From contig MKVF01000018.1 in the NCBI GenBank assembly GCA_001899145.1, forward strand, positions 248,001 through 312,000: a stretch of 64,000 bases of DNA, written 5' to 3'. The notes under the pieces are model-generated. The model had not been told where the DNA came from. It saw only the letters and a list, made by a program, of their open reading frames with translations, and did not search any database. This DNA comes from Flavobacteriia bacterium 40-80. GTDB lineage: Bacteria > Bacteroidota > Bacteroidia > Flavobacteriales_D > Crocinitomicaceae. This document shows positions 8,807 through 16,497 of this stretch, piece by piece. The translations under genes were made by a program, and so were the position numbers. Each line of letters starts with the position of its first letter. Positions within the stretch are counted from its first letter, which is position 1.

Positions 8807-9796
8807 CTAAAAAGTATGTGTTTTTGGAAGAAAAACTTCCGATACGGTTTTAAATATAATCTTTATATCTAGACCAAAGTTCCAATTCTGGATATAAAAA
8901 CGATCTGTCCGGACACGCATTTTCATCAGGTAAATACTGGATTCTGTTTCACCACGATAGCCTAATACTTGTGCAAGGCCCGTGATACCAGGTTTTACTA
9001 AATTACGATAATTATAATTACCGATTAATTCCGAATAATCTTCATTGTGTTTGATCATATGGGGACGTGGCCCGACAACGGACATATCTCCTTTTAACAC
9101 ATTAAAAAATTGAGGAAGCTCATCCAAGCTGGTTTTTCGCAAAATTTTACCTATAGTTGTGATACGATTATCCCCTCTTTGTGCCTGTTGCTCATCAGCA
9201 AGGTCATTTACAATCATGGTTCTGAACTTATAACAATTAAATTCCTTATTGTATAGCCCATTTCTTTTCTGAATGAACAGGACAGGTCCTTTGGAGCTGA
9301 ATTTAATGAGAACGGCGATAAGTGGGTAAAGCCAGCTTAAAACCGTGAGAATAACCAAAGAACTAAAGAAAATATCAAAGCAACGTTTTATCCATTTATT
9401 TATTTTAAGATCTAACGGGCGCTTAACTAACTGAAAAGCAATAATACTTTTAATAGATACAGGAACGAAGTTCTTTGAATAAGAACTGTTATTGTCCGGA
9501 ATTATCAGTAATTCAATATTACCTGTATCACATATTTCGATGAGCTCATTGATGGTGCTTTTCGTGACTTTTGATTCGCTGCAGATAACTCGCTCAATCT
9601 TGTTTTCTTTCAGGAACAGAATTCCAGAATTAACATCTCCTATGACAAGAGGATTATTCCTTTCATCAAAAAAGCCGACTCCCTGATTGTTCTTACCATT
9701 AAAGAACTCATAGAGATGTCTGGATTCGGTGGATAAGCCAATATATAAAGTTATAAGTAATGTTTTTTTACTATTGATTTGTGTATATTGTAGCAT
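8807..9796 (-). CDS. Initiating sugar transferase (polyprenyl-phosphate sugar-1-phosphate transferase)
   Basis: The C-terminal half is a clear bacterial sugar transferase domain. It has a membrane hairpin at about 141-165, then PVLFIQKRNG (171-180), KFRTM (190-194), DELPQF (225-230) and VGPRP (241-245), the signature of WbaP/WcaJ/PglC-type enzymes that load the first sugar-1-phosphate onto undecaprenyl phosphate. The first 130 residues look like the Rossmann-type regulatory domain of long WcaJ-like proteins, but the usual four or five N-terminal membrane helices are absent: the protein has 329 residues where long forms have about 460. It is the first gene of the minus-strand polysaccharide operon. 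ATG at 9796 is the only start available, because the upstream in-frame sequence has no ATG, GTG or TTG before the terminator hairpin. Confidence 0.88.
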   Translation of the reverse strand: MLQYTQINSKKTLLITLYIGLSTESRHLYEFFNGKNNQGVGFFDERNNPLVIGDVNSGILFLKENKIERVICSESKVTKSTINELIEICDTGNIELLIIPDNNSSYSKNFVPVSIKSIIAFQLVKRPLDLKINKWIKRCFDIFFSSLVILTVLSWLYPLIAVLIKFSSKGPVLFIQKRNGLYNKEFNCYKFRTMIVNDLADEQQAQRGDNRITTIGKILRKTSLDELPQFFNVLKGDMSVVGPRPHMIKHNEDYSELIGNYNYRNLVKPGITGLAQVLGYRGETESSIYLMKMRVRTDRFYIQNWNFGLDIKIIFKTVSEVFLPKTHTF

Positions 9797-9830
9797 GATG
9801 GGTTGATAACTAAAGGCAACTAAAATATAA

Positions 9831-9864
9831 ATAAAAATCCAACTTCTTCATGTTGGATTTTTAT
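9831..9864. terminator. Hairpin terminator after atpG, at the polysaccharide-locus boundary
   Basis: ATAAAAATCCAAC at 9831-9843 pairs perfectly (13 bp) with GTTGGATTTTTAT at 9852-9864 around an 8-nt loop. It lies 22 nt past the atpG stop on the minus strand and ends in a T-run on either strand. It should end atp operon transcription before the sugar transferase gene, implying a separate promoter for the polysaccharide operon between about 9797 and 9830 or limited read-through. Confidence 0.85.
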
Positions 9865-9885
9865 CTAATGATTCAAATGTCTGTT

Positions 9886-10758
9886 TTAATTATTTAATGC
9901 CTCAGCTCCTCCGACAATTTCAAGGATTTCATTTGTAATTGCTGCCTGACGGGCTTTATTATAACTGATAGTCAATGTTTTTTTCAGTTCTTTTGCATTA
10001 TCTGTAGCTTTGTTCATTGCAATCATCCTTGCTCCATGCTCTGAAGCGTGTGAGTCCAATAATGCTTTGTAAAGCTGTGTTTTTAATGATTTAGGGATTA
10101 AATCTTCAACAATTTCTGCTTTTGACGGCTCGTAAATATAGTCTGCTGCATTGGTCTCCTGGGCATTTTCACTTTGAGCAATTGGTAAGAACTGCTCGTT
10201 CATGACAATTTGTGTAGCAGCATTTACAAATCGGTTGTAAACGATAACTACTTTGTCATATTTTCCCGATGTAAATCCTTCCATTGCATACTCTGCAATC
10301 ACAGAGGCGTTCTTGAAAGTAAAATCCGCAAAGAAATCGTCAATTCCTAAAGAGGCAGTAGTAACTACCTGATTGGAACGTTTAACGACATCAAAGATTT
10401 TTTTACCGATAGGTAAGACGGTTACGTTCTTATCTGCATATTCAGTAACAAGCAGATTGTTTACTTTTTTAATAATATTGTTGTTAAAGCCACCACACAA
10501 TCCTCTGTTGGAGGTAATAGCAATAATCAGAACATTTTTTACCGCTCTTACTTCTGAATAACCATTTTCTGAAAGATCTAAGGTGGAGCTTACATTCTGT
10601 AATATCTCCTGCAACTTTTCAGAATAAGGTCTCATCTGTGTGATCGCATCCTGTGCACGTTTTAATTTTGCAGCAGAAACCATTTTCATAGCAGATGTGA
10701 TCTGCATTGTCGATCCCACAGAAGCGATTCTATTTCTAATTTCCTTTAAGTTAGCCAT
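9886..10758 (-). CDS. atpG: ATP synthase F1 subunit gamma
   Basis: The 290-residue protein is collinear with AtpG: MANLKEIRNRIASVGSTMQITSAMKMVSAAKLKRAQ at the N-terminus forms one helix of the central shaft, SNRGLCGGFNNN sits near residue 85, and the C-terminal NKARQAAITNEILEIVGGA closes the coiled coil. Gamma rotates inside the alpha3-beta3 head and couples proton flow to ATP synthesis at the inner membrane. It is the last gene of atpBEFHAG, 44 nt after atpA and before a strong hairpin. Confidence 0.97.
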   Translation of the reverse strand: MANLKEIRNRIASVGSTMQITSAMKMVSAAKLKRAQDAITQMRPYSEKLQEILQNVSSTLDLSENGYSEVRAVKNVLIIAITSNRGLCGGFNNNIIKKVNNLLVTEYADKNVTVLPIGKKIFDVVKRSNQVVTTASLGIDDFFADFTFKNASVIAEYAMEGFTSGKYDKVVIVYNRFVNAATQIVMNEQFLPIAQSENAQETNAADYIYEPSKAEIVEDLIPKSLKTQLYKALLDSHASEHGARMIAMNKATDNAKELKKTLTISYNKARQAAITNEILEIVGGAEALNN

Positions 10759-10802
10759 GTTTTATTTAAGCTAAAACCGGCGGCATGTACCGCCGGAAAT
10801 TA

Positions 10803-12377
10803 TTAATATTTATCAGCGATATCTTTCGCTACTTTTGTCAATACATCTGTTAAAGAATCATCGAATTTACCGGCTTTCAACGCTAATAATACATCAGAAT
10901 GTTTACTTTCCAAAAAGTTTAAATACTCTGTTTCGAATTCTTTCACTTTATTCACAGGAACACTTCTCAATAAGTTTTTAGTTCCCGCATAGATAATTGC
11001 AATTTGCTTCTCTACCGGATATGGATCGCCATCTTTTTGTTTCAGGATCTCCAGGTTTCTCACCCCTTTGTCCAATACTGATTTCGTAGCAGCATCAAGG
11101 TCAGAACCAAACTTAGCAAATGCTTCAAGTTCACGGTATTGTGCCTGATCTAATTTTAATGTACCTGCTACTTTTTTCATGGATTTGATCTGAGCGTTAC
11201 CTCCTACACGCGATACGGAAATACCTACGTTAATTGCAGGACGGATGCCGGAGTTGAACAGGTCATTTTCCAGGAAAATCTGGCCATCAGTAATAGAGAT
11301 TACGTTTGTCGGAATGTAGGCGGATACGTCACCGGCCTGAGTTTCGATAATCGGAAGGGCTGTTAATGAACCTCCACCTTTCACCAGATGTCTGATCGAT
11401 TCCGGCAGGTCATTCATTTGAGATGCGATTGCATCGTCATTAATGATTTTCGCTGCACGTTCCAGCAATCTTGAGTGAAGATAGAATACATCACCAGGAT
11501 ACGCCTCGCGGCCCGGAGGACGACGTAATAATAAAGATACCTCACGGTAAGCAACGGCTTGTTTTGATAAGTCATCATAAACGATCAACGCTGGTTTCCC
11601 GCTGTCACGAAAGAACTCTCCGATAGCAGCACCGGTCATTGGCGCGTAAAATTGATTTGGAGCAGGCTCAGAAGCATTTGCAGCCACAACTACAGTATAG
11701 TTCATCGCACCGGCATCTTCTAATTTCTTAACAATACTTGCTACGGTAGAACCTTTCTGACCAATTGCTACATAAATACAATAAACAGCTTCTCCACGGT
11801 CATAAAATTCTTTTTGGTTAATGATTGCATCAATAGTAACAGTTGTTTTCCCTGTTTGACGGTCACCAATGATCAGCTCACGTTGTCCGCGCCCTATCGG
11901 AATCATCGCATCTACTGCTTTGATACCCGTCTGAAGCGGTTCGGTTACCGGCTGACGGAAAATTACTCCCGGCGCTTTACGCTCAATCGGCATTTCATAT
12001 AGCTCACCTTCAATCGGTCCTTTGCCGTCGATAGGATTTCCTAATGTATCTACAACACGCCCGATCATTCCCTTCCCTACTTTTACAGAGGCAATTTTCC
12101 CGGTACGTTTTACAGTATCTCCTTCTTTAACTTCATTCGAACGACCCAATAATACCACTCCGACATTGTCTTCTTCCAGATTCATCGCGATACCCTGAAG
12201 TCCTCCTTCAAATTCAATTAATTCACCAGATTGTACACCACTCAATCCGTAGATACGAGCAATACCATCACCAATCTGGATGACTGTACCTACTTCCTGA
12301 AGTTCAGCTTCTGATTTGAACCCTGATAATTGTTCTCTTAAGATCGCAGAAATTTCTGCTGGTTTTACATCTGCCAT
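10803..12377 (-). CDS. atpA: ATP synthase F1 subunit alpha
   Basis: The 524-residue protein has the alpha-subunit features: an N-terminal beta-barrel ([17 protein letters not shown]), the P-loop [15 protein letters not shown], the [16 protein letters not shown] segment and the conserved [14 protein letters not shown]. It forms the non-catalytic nucleotide sites of F1. It lies 34 nt downstream of atpH in the same operon. The beta subunit that must partner it is not adjacent but at 36389-37894. Confidence 0.98.
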   Translation of the reverse strand: MADVKPAEISAILREQLSGFKSEAELQEVGTVIQIGDGIARIYGLSGVQSGELIEFEGGLQGIAMNLEEDNVGVVLLGRSNEVKEGDTVKRTGKIASVKVGKGMIGRVVDTLGNPIDGKGPIEGELYEMPIERKAPGVIFRQPVTEPLQTGIKAVDAMIPIGRGQRELIIGDRQTGKTTVTIDAIINQKEFYDRGEAVYCIYVAIGQKGSTVASIVKKLEDAGAMNYTVVVAANASEPAPNQFYAPMTGAAIGEFFRDSGKPALIVYDDLSKQAVAYREVSLLLRRPPGREAYPGDVFYLHSRLLERAAKIINDDAIASQMNDLPESIRHLVKGGGSLTALPIIETQAGDVSAYIPTNVISITDGQIFLENDLFNSGIRPAINVGISVSRVGGNAQIKSMKKVAGTLKLDQAQYRELEAFAKFGSDLDAATKSVLDKGVRNLEILKQKDGDPYPVEKQIAIIYAGTKNLLRSVPVNKVKEFETEYLNFLESKHSDVLLALKAGKFDDSLTDVLTKVAKDIADKY

Positions 12378-12411
12378 AGTATTGATGTTTTCTTATTTCG
12401 AAATAATCGAA

Positions 12412-12945
12412 TTATTTTGTTAAACGTTGTTTTATTGTATTTAATTGGTTTGCAATTGATGCGTCGATTTTCTGGTCTCCCATTACAATTGTAAAACCAC
12501 CAATTAAGCTTTTGTCAGTTTTTTCGATAAGCTCAACTTTCTCTTTCGTCAGGTTTTTAATTTTTGACAAAATTACGGATTTTGTTGCTTCATCCAACGG
12601 AGATGCGGATGTTAAAACCACTTCTGAAATTCCCTGTTGTTCTTTTAATAACTTCAGGTAGACCTGAGCGATATCTGCCAGTTGGGCTTCTCTTCCGTTT
12701 TTAGTAATTAAGCGGATGAACTTTGCTGATAACTCCTCAAAGTTTGAAAACAAGCTGTCAAATACTGAAATTTTCTTTTCAGCACTTATGATAGGACTGT
12801 TCAGGAATAACTGAAATTCTCTGTTTTCATCGTACGCATTTACAATTGCCTGCATGTTTACAGCAATCTTATCGGAATTGTTTTGCTCAACGCTTAGCTC
12901 CAATAATGACTTGGCATACCTGGCTGCTGATTTAGTTCCTTTCAT
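12412..12945 (-). CDS. atpH: ATP synthase F1 subunit delta
   Basis: The 177-residue protein starts MKGTKSAARYAKSLLELSVEQN, as AtpH/OSCP proteins do, with an N-terminal helical domain and a C-terminal region containing LTSASPLDEATKSVI and the conserved SLIGGFTIVMGDQKIDASI. Delta links the F1 head to the peripheral stalk formed by subunit b, encoded immediately upstream. Spacing to atpF is 7 nt. Confidence 0.95.
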   Translation of the reverse strand: MKGTKSAARYAKSLLELSVEQNNSDKIAVNMQAIVNAYDENREFQLFLNSPIISAEKKISVFDSLFSNFEELSAKFIRLITKNGREAQLADIAQVYLKLLKEQQGISEVVLTSASPLDEATKSVILSKIKNLTKEKVELIEKTDKSLIGGFTIVMGDQKIDASIANQLNTIKQRLTK

Positions 12946-12952
12946 CCGTTTT

Positions 12953-13447
12953 TTAATTCAGGTTTAATTCTCCGGCTAATTTCGCTGCCAGTTCTTGTTG
13001 CTTTGAATCATCGCTGATTGCTGTCCGGACTATTTTCTCTGCAATTTCAACTGCTAAGTCCGCAATCTGTGATTTAACATCTGCCATTGCCGCGTTCTTT
13101 TCTGTCTGAATAGCTGTTCTTGCATCTTCAATCATCTTATCCGCTTCTGCTTTCGCTTTAGATTTCGCCTCTTCAACCATTTTCGTAGCTACTTCACGCG
13201 CATCTTTTACAATTGCATCTCTTTCCGCTTTTGCTTCTTTCAGCAATGCTTCATTCTGAGATTGAAGCGCTGCCATTTCAGCTCTTGTCTTTTTGGCTAA
13301 TTCCAAAGCTTCAGCAATATCCTGCTCACGTTTGTTGATCATTCCCAGAATTGGTTTCCAGGCAAATTTTGTAAGCAATACCAAAAGGATCACGAATACT
13401 AAACCTGTCCAGAATACTAACCCTACGTTTGGAGTAATTAAATCCAT
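12953..13447 (-). CDS. atpF: ATP synthase F0 subunit b
   Basis: The 164-residue protein has one N-terminal membrane helix (VGLVFWTGLVFVILLVLLTKFAW), then a long Ala/Lys/Glu-rich coiled coil forming the peripheral stalk. The open frame extends upstream to 13504, but the added 19 residues are polar and absent from the family. I therefore place the start at MDLITP (13447), which matches the usual AtpF length and N-terminus. It sits between atpE and atpH. Confidence 0.95.
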   Translation of the reverse strand: MDLITPNVGLVFWTGLVFVILLVLLTKFAWKPILGMINKREQDIAEALELAKKTRAEMAALQSQNEALLKEAKAERDAIVKDAREVATKMVEEAKSKAKAEADKMIEDARTAIQTEKNAAMADVKSQIADLAVEIAEKIVRTAISDDSKQQELAAKLAGELNLN

Positions 13448-13544
13448 ATCTTTTGTTTTATAAAATGTTTCTTTTGTTTGAAATAAGCTCCGGTTTTCAA
13501 CCAACCGTTTATTCCGGAGCTCTGTGTTTCTTTCGCGGGTTTAA

Positions 13545-13790
<246 letters not shown>

Positions 13791-14888
13791 TTAATGATGT
13801 GCTTCTTCCACAGCACCTCCGATGTATAACGCTGTTAACATCGTGAATAAATAAGCTTGTAAATAAGCTACTAATAATTCCAATACTGATATGAATAATG
13901 CCATTGGTACGGACAAGCCTGCCCACCCCATGTTTTTATTTATAAAGATGATTGAAACCAATGCAATAATGATAATGTGCCCCGCAGTAATATTTGCGAA
14001 TAAACGTACCATTAGTGAGAATGGTTTTGTAAAAATACCGATGATTTCGATGGGAACCATAATGATTAACAGTGGAATAGGGACTCCCGGCGTTGCAAAA
14101 ATATGTTTCCAGTAATTTTTGTTAGCGGAGAATAAAGTAGCCAATAATGCCAGAACAGCCAATACAAATGTTAATGAGATTGATCCTGTTAAGTTGGATC
14201 CCATTACCGGAATCAACCCGATCATGTTGTTTACCCAGATAAAGAAGAACAAGGTCAGCAGAAAAGGAACGTATTTTTTGTATTTGTGTTCATCAATGTT
14301 TGCCTTGGCAATATCATCACGGACGTGAAGAATCAACGGCTCAACAAACTTCGCCATTCCCTTTGGGGCAACAGCGCCGTTCTTTCTGAAGAAATTAGCA
14401 GTCGGGATAACTAATAATAAAACAACAAGTGCGCCTAACAATGTGGCTATCACATTTCTTGTCATTGAAAAATCCCACGGTTTTGCATTGGTTGGGTGAT
14501 CGTGTTCGAATGCCAGTTCACCGTTTTCGTCCAGTTTGTATATTTTTTCATGGAACATGGCATATCCTTCGCCTTTTCCTGTTCCTGCAATATAAGAGAT
14601 TGTATTTCCTTCGTGATCTGTGTATGTTTTTTCTTCTCCGTGATAAAATACTTCAGAGCTGAAAATTTTTACTCCGTTGTCCACTAAAATGATAGGGAGA
14701 TAGAAAGTGATGTGCTTGCCGTTAATTTCCGCAATATGCCATTCATGAGCGTCCTTAATGTGGTGCATGATGGTCTCTGTTACGTTGAATTCTTCTGTTT
14801 CGTGATTGCCGCCGGCAAATGTGAGAAACGAACTTAGCATTAAAGCGGCTCCTAACAGGATGGGTCTCATTTTTCTTAATTCAATCAT
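13791..14888 (-). CDS. atpB: ATP synthase F0 subunit a with long periplasmic N-terminal domain
   Basis: At 365 residues this is longer than classical AtpB (about 270). A signal-peptide-like stretch (RPILLGAALMLSSFLTFAGG) is followed by a His/Glu-rich soluble region to about residue 140, then the membrane domain. SLMVRLFANITAGHIII contains the essential Arg that faces the c ring. Such N-terminal extensions are known in Bacteroidota. MRPILL at 14870 is an alternative start and arguably the better signal-peptide start. It is the first gene of the operon in this window; no atpI or atpZ precedes it, because the next gene upstream is divergent. Confidence 0.95.
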   Translation of the reverse strand: MIELRKMRPILLGAALMLSSFLTFAGGNHETEEFNVTETIMHHIKDAHEWHIAEINGKHITFYLPIILVDNGVKIFSSEVFYHGEEKTYTDHEGNTISYIAGTGKGEGYAMFHEKIYKLDENGELAFEHDHPTNAKPWDFSMTRNVIATLLGALVVLLLVIPTANFFRKNGAVAPKGMAKFVEPLILHVRDDIAKANIDEHKYKKYVPFLLTLFFFIWVNNMIGLIPVMGSNLTGSISLTFVLAVLALLATLFSANKNYWKHIFATPGVPIPLLIIMVPIEIIGIFTKPFSLMVRLFANITAGHIIIIALVSIIFINKNMGWAGLSVPMALFISVLELLVAYLQAYLFTMLTALYIGGAVEEAHH

Positions 14889-14926
14889 TACTTAAAATTG
14901 TTTTGTAACGCTCGTAAAAATTTTTG

Positions 14927-14956
14927 CAAATTTACTAGCTTTTTTTGAACTGACAA
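14927..14956 (-). promoter_or_regulatory. Bacteroidota-type promoter for atpBEFHAG
   Basis: On the minus strand, TTG (plus 14954-14956) is followed after 19 nt by TAAATTTG (plus 14934-14927), a full match to the TAnnTTTG -7 element and its expected spacing. It is about 40 nt before the atpB start and is the best promoter match seen in the window. Confidence 0.65.
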
Positions 14957-15018
14957 GGATAAATTTCCTTTTGTTGATAAATAACCTTAAGTTCTTCTAA
15001 AATAAATAATTGAAGCCT

Positions 15019-15048
15019 TTTGTTTCTTTTTTACCTTTCATATATTTG
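15019..15048 (+). promoter_or_regulatory. Promoter for the polyprenyl synthase operon
   Basis: TTTG at 15019-15022 is followed after 18 nt by TATATTTG at 15041-15048, matching the Bacteroidota -33/-7 pair. A second TATATTTG lies at 15079-15086, only 5 nt before the ATG at 15092, which would give an almost leaderless transcript. The pair points rightward, divergent from the atp promoter. Confidence 0.55.
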
Positions 15049-15091
15049 AAATGTCGTTTTCCTGTTTAAACACTTTCGTATATTTGTCACG

Positions 15092-16060
15092 ATGGATATA
15101 AAAGAGATTTATTCGTGTATTAGCGCTGAAATGCAGTATTTTGATGAAGTGTTTGTCCGTAATATGCAATCCAATGTCAAAATGCTGGACAAGGTAACAC
15201 AGTATATCGTCAAGCGAAAAGGAAAGCAAATGCGGCCTATGTTCCTGTTCCTGACGGCTAAAATGCTGGGCGAGATCAATGACCGTACTTATCAGGCTGC
15301 TTCTATGATTGAACTGCTTCATACGGCTACTTTAGTACATGACGATGTGGTGGATGATGCGAATGAACGCCGGGGGTTTTATTCTGTAAACGCACTCTGG
15401 AAAAACAAAATAGCGGTTCTTGTCGGAGATTTTTTTCTCTCAAAGGTGCTGCTGCTTTCCATTGAGAATAATCAAACGCGGTTTCTGGGGATCACTGCCC
15501 GTGCCGTGAAAGAAATGAGCGAAGGTGAATTGTTGCAGGTGGAGAAAGCCCGTCGTATGGATATTTCGGAAGAGCTTTATTTTGAAGTAATCAGGAAAAA
15601 GACCGCTTCGTTGATTGAATCGGTTTGTGAAATTGCAGCTGTTTCTGTGGACAGAGAAGACCAGGCGGACAATATGCGTAAATTCGGAGAGCTGGTTGGG
15701 TTGGCTTTCCAGATAAAAGATGATATTTTTGATTATGGTTTACCGGATGATGTGGGAAAGCCGACGGGACTGGATATCCGGGAACGGAAGGTGACACTTC
15801 CGTTAATTTATGTGCTTGAGAATTCCTCCAGAGAGATCAGAAACGAGCTGATCAATATTGTGAAGAATCATAATGAGGATAAAGAGAAAGTAAGACGCGC
15901 CGTACAGTTAGTAACTCAGGAAGGTGGGGTTGAATATGCTTACCGGAAAATGAATGAGCTGAAACAGCAGGCGTTGGATTGTATCAGCGATATTCCCGAA
16001 TCGAAAGCAAAGGAGGCGCTGATCGGATTAGTTAATTATACAATTGAAAGAACAAGATGA
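15092..16060 (+). CDS. ispB: Long-chain polyprenyl diphosphate synthase (octaprenyl synthase-like)
   Basis: The 322-residue protein has both aspartate-rich motifs of trans-prenyltransferases, DDVVD at 84-88 (followed by ERRG) and DDIFD at 210-214, plus KGKQMRP near residue 45 and GELLQVE near residue 150. It condenses isopentenyl diphosphate onto an allylic primer to make the side chain of respiratory quinones, using magnesium; chain length cannot be read securely. It is the first gene of an apparent operon with a lipoprotein (4-nt overlap) and dnaG. Confidence 0.92.
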   Translation: MDIKEIYSCISAEMQYFDEVFVRNMQSNVKMLDKVTQYIVKRKGKQMRPMFLFLTAKMLGEINDRTYQAASMIELLHTATLVHDDVVDDANERRGFYSVNALWKNKIAVLVGDFFLSKVLLLSIENNQTRFLGITARAVKEMSEGELLQVEKARRMDISEELYFEVIRKKTASLIESVCEIAAVSVDREDQADNMRKFGELVGLAFQIKDDIFDYGLPDDVGKPTGLDIRERKVTLPLIYVLENSSREIRNELINIVKNHNEDKEKVRRAVQLVTQEGGVEYAYRKMNELKQQALDCISDIPESKAKEALIGLVNYTIERTR

Positions 16061-16485
16061 AAAATTTAGTGTGGGTATTTTTAATGCTTTTTGCCGTTGC
16101 TGCCTGTAAAAATAAAGAAAACAACGGAAGTGAAACAGTAGTAAAGCAAACGGAAGAGGAGAATATATTATTGCCCGAAAATCGCCAGGACTTGATCACA
16201 ATTAAAAACGGACAGTATATTGAATACTATCCGGGTAAAAAGCAAATTAAGTTTCAGGGATTTTTAGATGATAAAGAGCAACGTGACGGAAAGTGGGTGT
16301 TCTTTGGTGAAAACGGTGAAGAATTGTCTATCACTTTATATAAAAACGGGAAAAGACACGGCCATACCATTGTGAAATATCCGAGTGGAAGATTACATTA
16401 TGTTGGGGAGTACGATATGGATAAGCGAATCGGTGAATGGAAGTTCTACGATGAAGCAGGTAAGGAAACCGTGAAAAACTTCTGA
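16057..16485 (+). CDS. Lipoprotein with MORN-like repeats
   Basis: The 142-residue protein has a short signal peptide ending in the lipobox AVAAC, so Cys17 should be lipidated. The mature part contains several beta-hairpin repeats of the MORN / YwqK antitoxin-like type (YIEYYPGKKQIKFQGFLDD, then RDGKWVFFGENGEE, then RIGEWKFYDEAGK). Such proteins are common and mostly uncharacterised in Bacteroidota. It overlaps the polyprenyl synthase gene by 4 nt and precedes dnaG, but I see no functional link. Envelope location is inferred from the lipobox. Confidence 0.8.
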   Translation: MKNLVWVFLMLFAVAACKNKENNGSETVVKQTEEENILLPENRQDLITIKNGQYIEYYPGKKQIKFQGFLDDKEQRDGKWVFFGENGEELSITLYKNGKRHGHTIVKYPSGRLHYVGEYDMDKRIGEWKFYDEAGKETVKNF

Positions 16486-16497
16486 TTATAAGTGGCG

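Noticed and set aside
13891-14115. Antisense frames over the atp operon (also 14119-14328, 11814-12002)
   Set aside because: They are shadows of conserved genes on the other strand and have no coding features.
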